This document shows, in pieces, positions 46,535-57,695 of a stretch of 64,000 bases of DNA. Location: positions 372,001-436,000 of the forward strand of contig JAACJM010000047.1 of assembly GCA_013368315.1 (NCBI GenBank). Direction: 5' to 3'. A program made the translations under genes and the position numbers. Source of the stretch: Tetrapyrgos nigripes. Its lineage: Eukaryota > Basidiomycota > Agaricomycetes > Agaricales > Campanellaceae. Positions within the stretch are counted from its first letter, which is position 1, and each line of letters begins with the position of its first letter. The notes under the pieces are model-generated. The model ran no database searches, was not told the DNA's origin, and worked only from the letters and a program-made list of their open reading frames with translations.

Positions 46535-47698
46535 ATGTTCAAGAAACGAACAAGACCCGAATCTACCAAGCGCGAAGTCCGTGAAGAGATTGAAGAGCCT
46601 CAGCAGGAAGAAAAGTCCGCAGAAGATAATGAGGAAAAGTTGCCGTAAGTTCAGCTCTGAGCTATTAGTTATTGGTACTCAACCAATCACTTCCAGGTTA
46701 GCGGAACTATTAGAGCTAAGAAAGTTGCGACAGTCACGTCTGGGCATAGATTCCACGAAGCTGGGCAAAGGAGACGCGAAGAAGAAGAGGAAACGTCCAG
46801 CAGAAGAGGAAGGGGAGAAAGGTGGACTGCGGAAAGGTGCTGTCGATGACGATGAGTACGTATCGAGTTCATATGGACTGCAGCAGTTGCTGACTCTATC
46901 ACAGAGAGGACGAAAAGGAGAAGGAAGCTAAAGCTCGTAGAGTCGTCCGTAACAACAACTTCACCCAGCAAACCAATGCTTTGGACGTCGACAAACATAT
47001 GTGCGTCTAATACGTCCTGCTCGATGGCCTGTTTTACTAACGTGCATAACAGGATGGCATACATCGAAGAAAACCTTAAGATACGGTCCAAGCCCCGTGA
47101 GGAAGAAGTCAAGAAACCTGCGGATCCCCAAGAAGCCCTGTACAGTATACCGGAACGTTGGAAAGTGGAATCTCGGAAGGCTGCCAAGGAGGAAGGCAGT
47201 GTTACAAGCAGTCTGGCAATGCTAACAGCAATCCCTGAGGTTGATCTGGGAATGGAGTACGTCCCATTTCTCTTGAGTCCCCGCGATTTACTGACGCCAT
47301 TTCATAGCACGCGGTTGAAGAATATTGAAGAAACGGAGAAAGCTAAACGTGTGGTAGCAGAAGAGCGACAAGAAAGGAAGAAGAATAACAACGATGAAGA
47401 GCACCTCGTCGCTTCACGCTGTGAGTAATGTTATATTTTCTCGGTGCATTTCGTTTGCTGAGAGCTATATTAGTCTACCGACCAAACCTTAAGATGAAGT
47501 CAGACGCAGATATTATGCGAGACGCTAAGCTGGAAGCAATGGGTATGTCTACTCAAGACGACCATCCGAGACGGCACCATGACAAACCGCAGGTGGCAAC
47601 GGACGAACTGGTGTGTTCCCTTAACAAGAATTTATCACTTTATTGCTCAAAGATGCTTGCAGGTCATGGAACGATTCAAGAAACGCATGCGCAAGTAA
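46535..47698 (+). CDS. Splicing-associated factor of the C9orf78 / Tls1 (Hep59) family
   Basis: Human C9orf78 and fission-yeast Tls1 associate with the spliceosome and affect alternative and telomere-related splicing. Seven exons (46535-46644, 46697-46855, 46905-47000, 47053-47256, 47308-47420, 47474-47610, 47663-47698) give 284 residues, close to the human 289. Marks are MFKKRTRPESTKREVREEIE, LAELLELRKLRQSRLGID, NNNFTQQTNALDVDKHMMAY, then IEENLK, RLKNIEETEKAKR and PNLKMKSDADIMRD, ending ERFKKRMRK. Most of the protein is charged helix. The stop codon TAA overlaps a donor-like GTAAAA. If that donor is used (acceptor CACCAG near 47773), the C-terminus would change to a 22-residue extension. The gene runs tail-to-tail with the sedolisin, with 57 bp between stops. 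Confidence 0.9.
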
Positions 47699-47755
47699 AA
47701 TATCGATTTCCTTTCACGGACTGGTCTGTAAAGCATTGTACACCTATCTCAATAA

Positions 47756-50449
47756 TTACTTTCTAATCACCAGATCCCTCAGTTTACTGAAGTTGGGAGT
47801 TCCAAGACCGGTGACAGCATCCCATCCCGTCGTTGCCTAAAGGATGACTGGATCAGTATTCTTTCTTTTCATTTCATTGTGAGAGCGTACATTGAATCCT
47901 TCGGTTCCACACCCAGGATTGTTTCCGATTGTGATATCGTTGAACCCCTCAGGAATGGTATACAGCAGTGGGTTGAGGAACCCGAGAGGTGGTTGTCCAG
48001 CTCGCAGTCTCACATCATTCAAGAGAGCCACAATACCCGTGAATGCCGGGCTACTTGCCTACAGTGGACAATCAGCACGGGCCCTTGACTATCATTGTCT
48101 GACTTACGCTCGTTCCTGCCACGGATACAACTGTAGAAACAGTCAGCGGGGATATTGGAGACGACACCGAGACTATGCGTACCTTGTCCACCGACAAAGA
48201 CCCTGAATCTTTCACCTTGCGCGGCCACATCGGGAATAGCCTGAGGAAGTTCTTAGCTGGAATGCCTAGAGAGGATTGACGAAGTCTTACCCTTCCATTG
48301 CTGTGTAAAGTATATCACTTGGTTAATGAAACACTAGTAGAAGCACGACGGCGTACGGATTAAAGAGACCCTCAAATGTGCCTTTCGGTAAGGCAGACAA
48401 GAATTTACCAACAGCCTTGTCCTGGTATGAAGGCCGAGCGAAGAAGTTGCTGAAGCCTATTGTTCTTGTTAGTCTTGATTCAAAATCTATGGATCCTCCG
48501 AGAGAACACGTACCTCCTCCACTAAAGAAGACACCAATCTCGGGCTCTATGAACTCTGTTCCTCCTACGGCGGTAACGCTGGAAAGCAAAGTGTTAAGTT
48601 TCTTATCAACCGGTCCAGAACAGCGTCTCACAATGGGCAAGAGGCAGGGAATCCAGGAATGAATTTGGTCTGATTTTTCCCATCGTTGGTAAGGCATGTC
48701 TGGGTAGCAGGGTTGTCGTCACCATCCCCAACGCCTCCATCTGAAGGGATTTTAAACTCGCACTAATATGAACGGAAGAGGAACAAAATCTCGATCTTAC
48801 CACCAGATGAAAACATCAGTGAAACTCCACGTGCACCTAGAGGACAGTTGGTCAATGTTTCTCTTCGCGAAAGGCGAATGACTTTACCAAGCTGGGCAAA
48901 TCCTGCACAAGCCCGTCGGGCGAAGCTTTCGGGGACTATTGGAGTCATTATTAGACGAGTAAGCTCGTAGACACATCTGACATTCCCATACCAGTCTTTT
49001 GGTACCATGGCACGCCAACGGTCAAAAACTGTCAAAATGGTCGAAGAATTGCACGTACCTGCTCATCGTCACCTAGAACTCAATGTGTAAGCTTTGTCCA
49101 TTGCCCAAAGGAAGGAGTATATTCACCGTATGATGTTGATATAGCGAGGGGTGGCTTCTCCTGAGCGAGTATAAAGTCCAACCACTGCATGTTTCCCAAA
49201 AGGTCAGAGGGAGGTTCAACGTAAAGGACGGTGGACTCACGTCAGTGTACGGTTCATTGGTGTCCGTCGGTGTGCCGATGTCGGGAATAAATGGAGGACG
49301 ACCAGCTGTGGAGAAAAATGTGGACTGAAGGTAGATTTAATCACTGGCAGAACAAACCAGAGGAAGAGACACGTACATTAACGGGGAAAGAAAGCCCGAA
49401 AGCGAACTGCACATCGAGATTAGCCTCGACGCCAGCGTTGGATGCATTCTGGTCATTCAATCCACCTGAAACGACATCAGAAAAGGAGAAAAGTATCAGA
49501 GTTCTCTAAAGTTTACCTTTCACTGAGACAAAGTTGAAAGTGCTACCGACAGCTTGCGGTTTTTGATCAGCGTAGAAAGATTGAAGATCTTGTCGGTTCG
49601 CAAATTGCTCCAAATAGCCTGTAATTCCGACAGAGTTGCCTACATGGGCGGAAGGAGTGAAATCGCTCGGCACGCTATACAGTTGTCGCAGACACGAGAT
49701 GGTGATTGTAGTGTTACAGCTTGGATCAATGACTGCTCCCGAATTCGTACTATCCCCAGTAAAGGCTGGCAACGAAGGGGAACGGTCAATGTCGTGAATG
49801 GTCGACTTGTATCCCTTGAAGCGGGCAAACATAGTAGTCGGCTGAATAACATCAATGTGAGGGTGGAGGTGTTTCGGAAGGCTGTAACTAGTCGTTCTGA
49901 CAATGGAGTCGCCGCTGGCATCGTGAGTCCACACATGATATGTCTAGAGTGAAATCAGTCATGAAAAAGCGCGTCTCGTTTAGCATACAAATCACTCACT
50001 GTGTCCAGCATTTTTTCAGCCAGAGTAATAGGAACTTTGATGGTGACCCAGTCTCTAGCTGGAGACCTCTGAATGTCACTCTCTCCAATGCCATGGGTAG
50101 CCAACCATTCCGAAACCGCATCAATGCTCTCTTGATGAGGGGCAACGAGAGCCTCAACTTCAGCTTTGGTAAGATGCTGGCCGTAACGTTCATGGAACGG
50201 ATCAGAGACTTCGTAAAGGTGCTTCTCCAAGACGGGGAAGTCGGGTTGAGGAAGACCAATCCTGAGTTCAATTGTGTGGTGTGAAGGAGCTGCTGAGCGA
50301 AGCGTCCATCCTCGAGGAGGATTGATACTTTCCTTGACCTCAGGAGCAGGATCCTTCGAGGGAACAGCGAAAACAACACTGAGGAGGGTCAGGAAGGCAG
50401 AGAACTTTGAGGGAACCGCATGGCTGGGAGTCCTGGGATCGACGAACAT
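47756..50449 (-). CDS. Secreted sedolisin (tripeptidyl-peptidase type, S53)
   Basis: Sedolisins are acid serine peptidases; fungal ones release tripeptides from proteins outside the cell. Sixteen exons (50449-50000, 49943-49517, 49465-49377, 49324-49241, 49184-49127, 49072-49055, 48935-48888, 48836-48801, 48740-48632, 48578-48514, 48456-48357, 48300-48291, 48240-48183, 48130-48108, 48058-47891, 47836-47756) give 607 residues. After a leader with [16 protein letters not shown] comes a pro-domain ([20 protein letters not shown]), then the catalytic domain: Glu and Asp in [16 protein letters not shown], the oxyanion Asp in [13 protein letters not shown], the serine in [15 protein letters not shown], and the calcium-site end [14 protein letters not shown] with [13 protein letters not shown]. 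Exons of 10, 18 and 23 nt are unusually small. The donor of the 18-nt exon is uncertain (14 nt if GTACGT is used). Confidence 0.9.
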
Positions 50450-51786
50450 TCCACCAGGCTGATTTAAATGCTGCAAAAAGAAGCAAGAACACTTCACCAG
50501 AGTTATAATTAGTGTTGCATCACATGGAGGAGGGATAAAATGCGTAGTCAGTGCCGGGGGGCCCTGTTCGTCATTAGTCCGTTCGTCCACGCCAGAATGA
50601 TACAGTAGGCTGTAGATTTGTCGACAGTCGTACAGATAAGCAAACCGTATGGACCGCCATCAAGATCTAATTCTTCTATCAGTCTGTCGCGCATGACCTA
50701 TCTGGATATAACCAGTTCCCAAGATGACTGGAATATGCGTTCACACCGAGGGACATAGGACATGCTGTTCCCACAGAGTTCGTTACTGTCTATTCTCTCT
50801 ACAGCGATGACAGCCGGGTCTGCCAGTGCTAACAAAATTGTTCAAGAATGGTGCACCTATACGCGGTAAGGTTAGATCGTACGACTTCATTTGGTGAATA
50901 CGAACCTGGATCATGATCACTTTCCACAGTGGACAGTCACAGTGCATTGCAAGCTGACAGCTGGACATCTTCGTCCACACGGAAGAGCACCAAGCTTCCT
51001 AGTGCTGTCCCAGAGAGTTCACAATTTCACGATAAAGAGGGCGATCGGCGGCACGCGGGAGGGAATGAGGCAATACATCCAAGAGCACTGAGAATAAATA
51101 AGTAAAGAAGTCTTCCAGATCCAGACTCGTTCCTCGACTTCGGGAGACCGCTTATGTAAGCTCTCCTCAACTTTTTTTTTTTTGGAGGAGCGCTTTTGTG
51201 GCTTGTTAGGTCCATTTCTGGACGAGACAGGCGAGCAATGGTCACCCACTCAAGCCGCGCGGTAGGTACAAGGGACGTAGTCCTTGTTCGTAGAGACATA
51301 GACATATAACATGAATCCATAGCCATAATAGAACCGCGGTGTCTTCCTCCCCGGAGAAATGCATTTACGCACTGAGTGTGGGACTCGATTCATAGAATGC
51401 GGCTTCGCTGGGGACGTGAGATGTTTACTTACCTATATACTTACCTTTCCCTCGTCCCTGTGCGTTGCCGCAAGTCATTTTCAATACCCACTAAAACTCC
51501 GGTTAGCCCAGTCCAATCGTCTCGTATTCCGTGTAGTAATAGAATTCACGGTCGCGAGCAGATAGATTGATGAGCTTGTGTCCGGGGACAGTAAGATAGT
51601 AGCCAAAGTGCGGGCTAGGGACGGTGTTTGTGGATTATCGTGGGAGTTTGTGTTCATCTTTTAGAAGTCCCCGCCAGGTGTTCTTGACCAATTGTTTTGA
51701 TATGGCCTTTCGTCCGTACTTCTTGTTCGTCATTCTACAGTCTAATTCCCGTCTATCGTTGATCATTTTAACCTGATACCGTTCAG
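50450..51786. other. Intergenic region containing copy 1 of an 80-bp repeat
   Basis: This 1.3-kb stretch has no clear gene. The repeat at about 50996-51078 is described separately. A T12 run sits at 51173. Confidence 0.45.
50996..51078 (+). repeat. Imperfect direct repeat, copy 1
   Basis: This stretch (ttcctagtgctgtcccag ... gaggcaatacat) aligns almost end to end with 52317-52402 (ttccttagtgctgccccag ... aaggcaacacat). The central block gagggcgatc is identical, and overall mismatch is roughly one in five. The two copies flank the SH3 fragment. Confidence 0.7.
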
Positions 51787-52190
51787 ATGGCCAATGCGTC
51801 CCACGACGCCCACATGAATATGTCAAACATTTCTGCCTTGTTTTGTCGCGTTCTCTATGACTACGAAGCCCAAGCGCATTCAGAGCTCTCTTTTCGCAGG
51901 GGAGACATCATCGAAATCTTCACTCAGCAGCCCTCCGGATGGTGGGACGGTTTGCTAGGCGACGAGCGTGGTTGGTTCCCGTCTAACTATGTTACCATCA
52001 TCTCGGAGGAAGAAGCGGACATAGCTCTCAATGGTTCAGATTCTTCCAATGCGGAGAGCTATAACGCTGGGGTTGATGGTGCCTCCGGTCAGTCTCGCAA
52101 TTCCATAGTCGATATGCCCCATGCGATATTGCGGAGGGGGTCATGAAGAGAATGAGCAGTCAGAATTGGTTGGGGCTTAACGTGCTCGCA
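51787..52190 (+). pseudogene. SH3 domain piece, like the N-terminus of Ras guanine exchange factors
   Basis: From the ATG at 51787 a 119-residue frame carries a complete SH3 domain: CRVLYDYEAQAHSELSFRRG (ALYDY motif), DIIEIFTQQPSGWWDGLLGD (WW pair) and ERGWFPSNYV. This is followed by EEEADIALNGSD and SIVDMPHAI, a pattern I associate with the N-terminus of agaricomycete Cdc25-type RasGEFs. The frame stops at 52146. In the next frame HEENEQSELVGA continues the likely parental sequence for a few residues before another stop, which points to a frameshift. No REM or CDC25 domain follows within the window. It is best read as a truncated duplicate; a short SH3-only protein cannot be excluded because the 119-codon frame itself is intact. 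Confidence 0.55.
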
Positions 52191-52316
52191 CAGTTAGCTT
52201 TCCAGACTCAGTCCTCCAGTGCTAGTGATACTATGCCTCAAGTCGCTCTGAACGGTCAGGTGTGTTAGCCTAGGCTTTTGTAGTGGTTGAGGAGCTGACA
52301 CCAAACAGATGGCACG

Positions 52317-52402
52317 ATTCCTTAGTGCTGCCCCAGAACCTTCACAAATTTACCTTCAAGAGGGCGATCAGCAGCACCCGGGGAGGGAATAAGGCAACAC
52401 AT
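52317..52402 (+). repeat. Imperfect direct repeat, copy 2
   Basis: This is the partner of 50996-51078, 1.3 kb away in the same orientation. It lies just after the SH3 fragment. Confidence 0.7.
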
Positions 52403-52862
52403 TACCTGCGACAGCAGGTCTGAAATGAAGCCTGTATTTGCGATAGGGCACCTGACATTTGTTCAAGTAAATTCTAGTACGTTCGGCCTGCTTCACACTA
52501 CTACCGTCCGCTCCTAAAACCTGCCATACCTTCTGCGGCCCACAATATCCTTCATAAGCAGTCCTCGCTTCTTTTACTAGTGCTCAGCAGGCGACATGCC
52601 CAATGAATATATACTAAAGTGTACATTAGCTACCCTCCGGTATCTTCTCTCTTCTAGTTTGTGCTCAAGATATACATTTCTTTCGTCAGCTTCCCTTGGA
52701 AGAGGTATAGAGCAGCTAGAGGATTATTAGAACATATCCCGTTCAGTCACTTCATCGTTCTCCGATAGCGGTGCAGAGCATTTGTTTTGACTGGTTCATC
52801 CTCCGGTTCCGCTGGATATTGAATTGGACCTGTAGCGAATAGGAAGAATGTCAGTATAAAAT

Positions 52863-53248
52863 AAAGACTTCCACCAGGATCTCCGAGTCTGGCGGCAGGA
52901 TTCGTTCTTTCTACTCCTGGTCTTTGGACGTCCATCTACGTTGATCTTCCTTACTGCGTAGACCCTCCGTTGGAGTACGAACCTTACCATCGATTCTACA
53001 ATGAGAGCCCCGAGGAAATGGACGCTTTGATGCGATTCCTGAACAACCGCTGGGAAGTCATGATCACTCTGTTGCAAGCCTTTGCATTCGATCATGCGAT
53101 GTATCAGAAAGAGGATGTGCAACGGGTTCGGATGCAGATAGAAAAGCTGATTGACGCTGGAATGGATATTCGTATTTTAGAGAACAACTTTGACAAGGAT
53201 TGGAAAACCCTGTGGAGTCTTGAAGGCGTTGTACCAGCTTTCCGTTGA
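52863..53248 (+). pseudogene. F-box-protein-like fragment
   Basis: This stop-to-stop frame has no ATG at its start. It reads FVLSTPGLWTSIYVDLPYC, which resembles the STPxLWxSI segment that follows the F-box in many agaricomycete F-box/LRR proteins, and then a helical stretch (EEMDALMRFLNNRWEVMI, VQRVRMQIEKLIDAGMDI) that I do not recognise. The F-box itself is missing. It is probably a remnant; codon use is fairly regular. Confidence 0.35.
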
Positions 53249-53313
53249 GGATGAAGACGCTTGATTTCGATCTCGTAATTCTAAATCGCGTACGCATGTA
53301 CACTCAGTTGTAA

Positions 53314-54432
53314 CTAGTTGGAAAGAGTCCAAGTTAGGGTTATGGTGCAGTACGTCAAACCAGCATCTGGTCCGATTATCTTTCGCCGATGTGCCCATCT
53401 ATTCTCTTCTTTGATGAACGTCACCCCTCCTTGAAATGCCGAAGGCCCAATCCATTGCTCTTTGACAACAGGGTTTCCTTCAGTTCTGAGTGATCGTCCA
53501 TCGCGGACCTCAATTCTTTTCTTCTTCAATCTGTCAGCAATAGCGTACATCTGGACTCGCTGGTGAGAACCATTATCATGCTGCGAAGCAAAGATGGATC
53601 TACCTGATCCTTGTCTCGTTCCATTGTTTCCAACTCCAAAACAAAGGTCTTCAGCCCTTGGATATGCTTGAGTGATGCAATCCATCTCTCATTGAGCCTC
53701 AAAGGTCGATTCTGCTCCCAAAACCACCAATCAGAGTGCCTATGACACTGCAGTCAGTAAAGGCATAAAGTAGGGGCTAAGAAATAGAACCTGATGGTGA
53801 TGTGCAGAATCTGAGTTCTCATGTCGGTTTGACACAAGGAAGAGAAGTGATTATCTTCAAGCCACCACATTTGAGCAAATATATGCACGTTTTGGATAGC
53901 ATCCAGTTGCTCCTCAGTAAAGCGAGTTTTGTCCGTGAAATAGATGTCTGGGTTGAAGCGGCCTGAAGGGGCACGCTCGCACCAGAAGACGTGTTCATTG
54001 GCCTTCACAGGAAGTAGGCGCGCCTCCAGGTATACAAGACGACAAGTACGAAGGAGTTGAGGGTACACTTGTTGTGGACATTCATATCCTGGGCGATAGT
54101 AGTACGCATCGCGAGGATAAGCTTGATCCTTGCGGGGTGCACCCTGACATGCGTGCTCGAAAAATTTTGTTTCGAAGCTCTGGAGGAATGAGTTGAAACA
54201 GAGGACTCTTCTCCTGCTGGTTATGATCAGCAGAAAAACGTTCGACAAGCTCCTTCGAGTCGATTTTCCTCGGTGTCAGTGGACTTTGGATCTCTCGGAC
54301 CATTGGTGGGGCTAGAGGCTGGGGCTCTCGGGTCATTGATGGGGCTAGACAGTAGACTCTACGTTCTTCCTCATTTATAGGGCTGCAGTACCGTCTGTCA
54401 TCATGATCCTGATCGTAGCTGAGGTGACTCAT
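53314..54432 (-). pseudogene. Fungal DUF7730/F-box-like protein with a one-base frameshift
   Basis: Minus-strand coding blocks are 54432-53791, 53739-53604 and 53559-53314. The first contains SPLFQLIPPELRNKIF, a start typical of fungal F-box-like proteins. The frame then breaks at a run of five T (plus strand A5, 54160-54164). With four T it would read on smoothly into EHACQGAPRKDQAY, then YPQLLRTCRLVYLEARLLPV and ANEHVFW. The later exons give HSDWWFWEQNRPLRLNERWI, LKTFVLELETMERDKDQ and KKKRIEVRDGRSL. With one base removed the product would be about 340 residues. A homopolymer length error in the assembly would make it an intact gene; otherwise it is a young pseudogene. The start codon could also be further upstream. 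Confidence 0.6.
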
Positions 54433-55330
54433 AAGCGCTGTATACCAAAGCGGAGGAGGCCAACAGATCATATGACTACATATGTGGATGAATTGGCAGG
54501 ACAACTACAGCCGTTTGTTCAGATCTTTCCAAATATACATTGCCGCCCAAGGCGTAATGCAAACGGCTGTAAGTGGATGACTTCCCGTAAGCTCAGAATT
54601 AGTTGCAATTGCCAATTTCCTAGCCAAAGGCCCTCGGCGATCGGCGGAAGGACTGATACATAACTCCGGCTAAGCGAGGTTTATTCCAGCAAAAAGCATC
54701 TATGAAGGGAGGGGTCCGGACCCTCCCCTAAACCGTTCTAAAGCATCAATCGCGAACGGTCGTTTTTTCTCGAGCTTGTGATTAGCCAAAAGCACCGCCG
54801 GGGTTGCTTCACCACCGGCGGCCAAGAAAAAACTTGATTGCAACCACAAGAGGTGAGACCTCTTCCCGTTGCTTCCGCCTAGGCTTGCCACACCTGGTGG
54901 AACGTGACCGAGCGGGCGAAATGCATCCGACGGTGCCCAGCGAGCCAATGAGCTGCTATACGCTACTGTAGTGGGCAGCTACAGCAGGAGACGACCATTC
55001 CTGGTTTTTCGCCTGTGTTCAGGCGCCGGAATGGTGTTAAATGGCAACCGAATCACTCACCTGCGATTAACTTAGTGTAAACAATCCTTTAAACAACAAC
55101 AATTTTTGATGTTTTTGAAATTTCCTCTGCTCGGCTATCAGTCCCTCCAGCATTATTTGCCAGAGCTCAGGGAATTAAATAATCCTTACGGGAAGTCATC
55201 CAGTATCAGCGAAGGTGGTAAGAGGTGGTAGCTGGTCCCACATGGAGAGGAAACGAAAGGGCGCACACGTGATCCTGCATCGAGGAGAAAATGTGTTCCG
55301 AATTCGGTAGGGCTTTTTCTTCCCAACTCC
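54433..55330. other. Intergenic region with dense inverted repeats
   Basis: From about 54500 to 55065 several stems are visible: acagccgtttg/caaacggctgt (about 54508 and 54561), the palindrome gggtccggaccc near 54712, accgttc/gaacggt (54732, 54753), ccgccgg/ccggcgg (about 54796 and 54814), agaggt/acctct (54850) and accattcc/ggaatggt with gcctg/caggc inside (54993-55035). The block is GC-rich compared with its surroundings. No protein or known RNA family was recognised. Confidence 0.5.
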
Positions 55331-57527
55331 ATGGATCCTCCTAACGGCGCTGCAAATGGCTCTACCAGTAAAACTGGTTTATCTCTGAAGAGCATCCTCA
55401 ATGACGAGCACGAGACAAACGATAACCCTGACATCAATGGTTCTGAGGTGGCGGAGGGTTGGGATGAGGAATCAACGGAGAAACCAGCTGCAGAAGGATT
55501 TTGCATAGAATGTGAAGGTGCGAAATCAATTTGGCTTGAAATGAAAGCAGTCATTTAAGCCAGAACTATCTAGATCAACCGGCCCAGCTGTTCTGCGAAG
55601 ATTGTACGGACGTCTACTGTGAAGTCTGTTTTGCGGCGCAACATAGAAAGGGTAGTCGTAGAACTCACAAGACGAAACCTCTCGAAAATGCGCATCTTAC
55701 CAAGCCGAAGGCGGTCTCAAAATCACAAGAGAATGACGATGAGGTACGTGTATACTTGCGTAATTTCCGGTATTCACACTTCATGAGTGAACCTAGATGG
55801 TCGTGGATGATGCCGAAGACGATGTAGACGATGAATTAGAACGCGTCGTTGCTGGAGTACCCCAACCTTCATCCACTTCACAGCCAGCTGACGGCGCAAA
55901 AGTAGGAGACTTTTTCGTGGAACGTGCCAAATACATCCCAATGCGACTAACTTTGGGAGAGCGAAAATACCTTCGCCTCCTAGATGCTTCGCTCAACGTC
56001 TCAGAGTACACCGACAAGATCGACGTCCTCAGTTTCGGCCAATCCAAAGCAAAACGAATAGTTGCTCAGATCAAAGAGTTGTGCGCAGTCATGTCTGGAC
56101 TCCTTTTGGCAGCAGACTATAAGCAAGGTCAAGAGCTTTTCGAAGATCGTGATTTCCAAGCCAACGAGGAATTTTACCAGTTAATTTTCGAGATAGGCCG
56201 AAGGCACAAAATCATGAATCCTGACAAAATGCGGACCACCTATGGAAAACTCATTTATATACTTCAGGTATGCTCTCCGTTTTGTTTGGCTAGCAGAGGA
56301 CTGAATTGCCCCGGATAGGACAGTCAATCTCCGGATGTCAAAGATTTGTTAGGTTTCGATTGCGTGCGACCTATCAAGACTGTCCATACCCTTCTGAAGG
56401 AGCACAATGCGCTGGACATGCTACGCGACGATCTCATCACTGTTGCCACCAAAGAGATTTACTCAGAAGGACGTTCTCGTCGGGAGATCCAGAAAGACAT
56501 CAAAAGCAAAGAACGTGCTATCGAAAATCTGGCCTCACGCTATGAACGTAAAGGCCTCACCCAGGAGAACCTTAGACAATGTCTTTACAGTATCGGCGAC
56601 AATCACGCGTTCTTGCGAGCCAATCGTGATCCTTGCGACCGCGTGATAGCTTACTTGAAAGAACATTTCCATCCCACTCAGGCGAAAGATAGTAAGAGCA
56701 GTCTCGCTATTCGAAGTGGGAAAGGAGGAGCGCGTTTGAGTCATGATCATCGTAAGCTCTGCCTGTATTGTTTTCGACCCTTGCTCCTTGCTCAATCATC
56801 TAAATCACAGAAAAAACAATACGCGTATGTTCTCCAGAGTCTAACCCTATGGAGAGAGATCCTTCATGGTACGTCCACCGGAACCATTTTTCGTTGGATA
56901 AGGTCACTGACGCGTCATGTAGATATGTTCCACCTATGGTCGCTCGCAGAAGAAGACCTGTTGTCGGACACGATCAGCTACCGCTTGCGTGACACTGGTC
57001 AAGGTTTGAACCGAGTACAGGCCTCTCCCAAAACTTCCCGCATGATGCATAGCATCCTTCACAAAGCACAAAAGAGTGTAGGCTCCTGGGTCGGTTCCAG
57101 CGTCATCCACATGGGTGATCACAACGTACCCAACGCCCTCTTATTCATTGACAAATACACCCAGATCTATCGTATCCTCCTTCCAATCTGCAACACCCTT
57201 TCCCAAATTCCGTCTCTGATGGAAAAGCCAGCTCTTCGTTCCTACATAGAAGACGAGTTTGGTTCGGCGGAAAACCTCGCTCGCGAAATCCTTGGCGACT
57301 TTTTCCGTCATGGTTTCGATGGATCTGGCGCCGACAATTTCTTCGATGCTGGTAGTTGTATTGATGGTAGATTGACGAGTGCTTGGAATTGGTGTTCTAA
57401 CCTGGAGAAGAAGAGGTTTTTCCCCGTCTTTTTGCTTTCTGGTACGTTGCTATTTTCTTCCAGGTGGCCCTTTCACTCACCTGAATACTATTACGTAGGA
57501 TTCATTGGCTTTGACGGTGACTGGTAG
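55331..57527 (+). CDS. UPF0652 / DUF2009 protein with ZZ or B-box-like zinc finger
   Basis: This is a conserved eukaryotic protein of unknown function. Exons are 55331-55517, 55574-55743, 55797-56267, 56319-56868, 56923-57441 and 57499-57527, for 641 residues. Near residues 58-100 there is a small zinc finger (CIECE ... LFCEDCTDVYCEVCF ... H). The DUF2009 core begins YIPMRLTLGERKYLRLLDAS and includes EFYQLIFEIGRRHKIMNPDK, RTTYGKLIYILQD, CVRPIKTVHTLLKEH, YVLQSLTLWREIL and HMGDHNVPNALLFIDKY. Within 56319-56868 a further intron looks real (56752-56810, GTAAGC...CACAG) because homologues jump from SHDH to QY. Removing it shifts the frame by one at an A6 run, while keeping it leaves an in-frame 20-residue insert. 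The model given retains it. Confidence 0.85.
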
Positions 57528-57695
57528 TGAAAAAAAGCAAGAACACCTGTCATAGACCTGCACTCGTTTCCATACAGGACATAGATAGTCCATCCATGTA
57601 GACGCACCTCACAAACTTGTAATGCAATAGATCTCACTGCATGGATGCACAACACGAATGCATGAAATACAACATCGAAAGAACATCATCATAAA

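Noticed and set aside
54780..54800. U2 snRNA-like word CTTTTGGCTAAT on the minus strand
   Set aside because: The rest of the U2 5' end, including the branch-point recognition region, is absent.
54700..54948. 82-codon minus-strand frame starting MARWAPSDAF
   Set aside because: It overlaps the hairpin-rich block, has composition driven by the inverted repeats and shows no family likeness.
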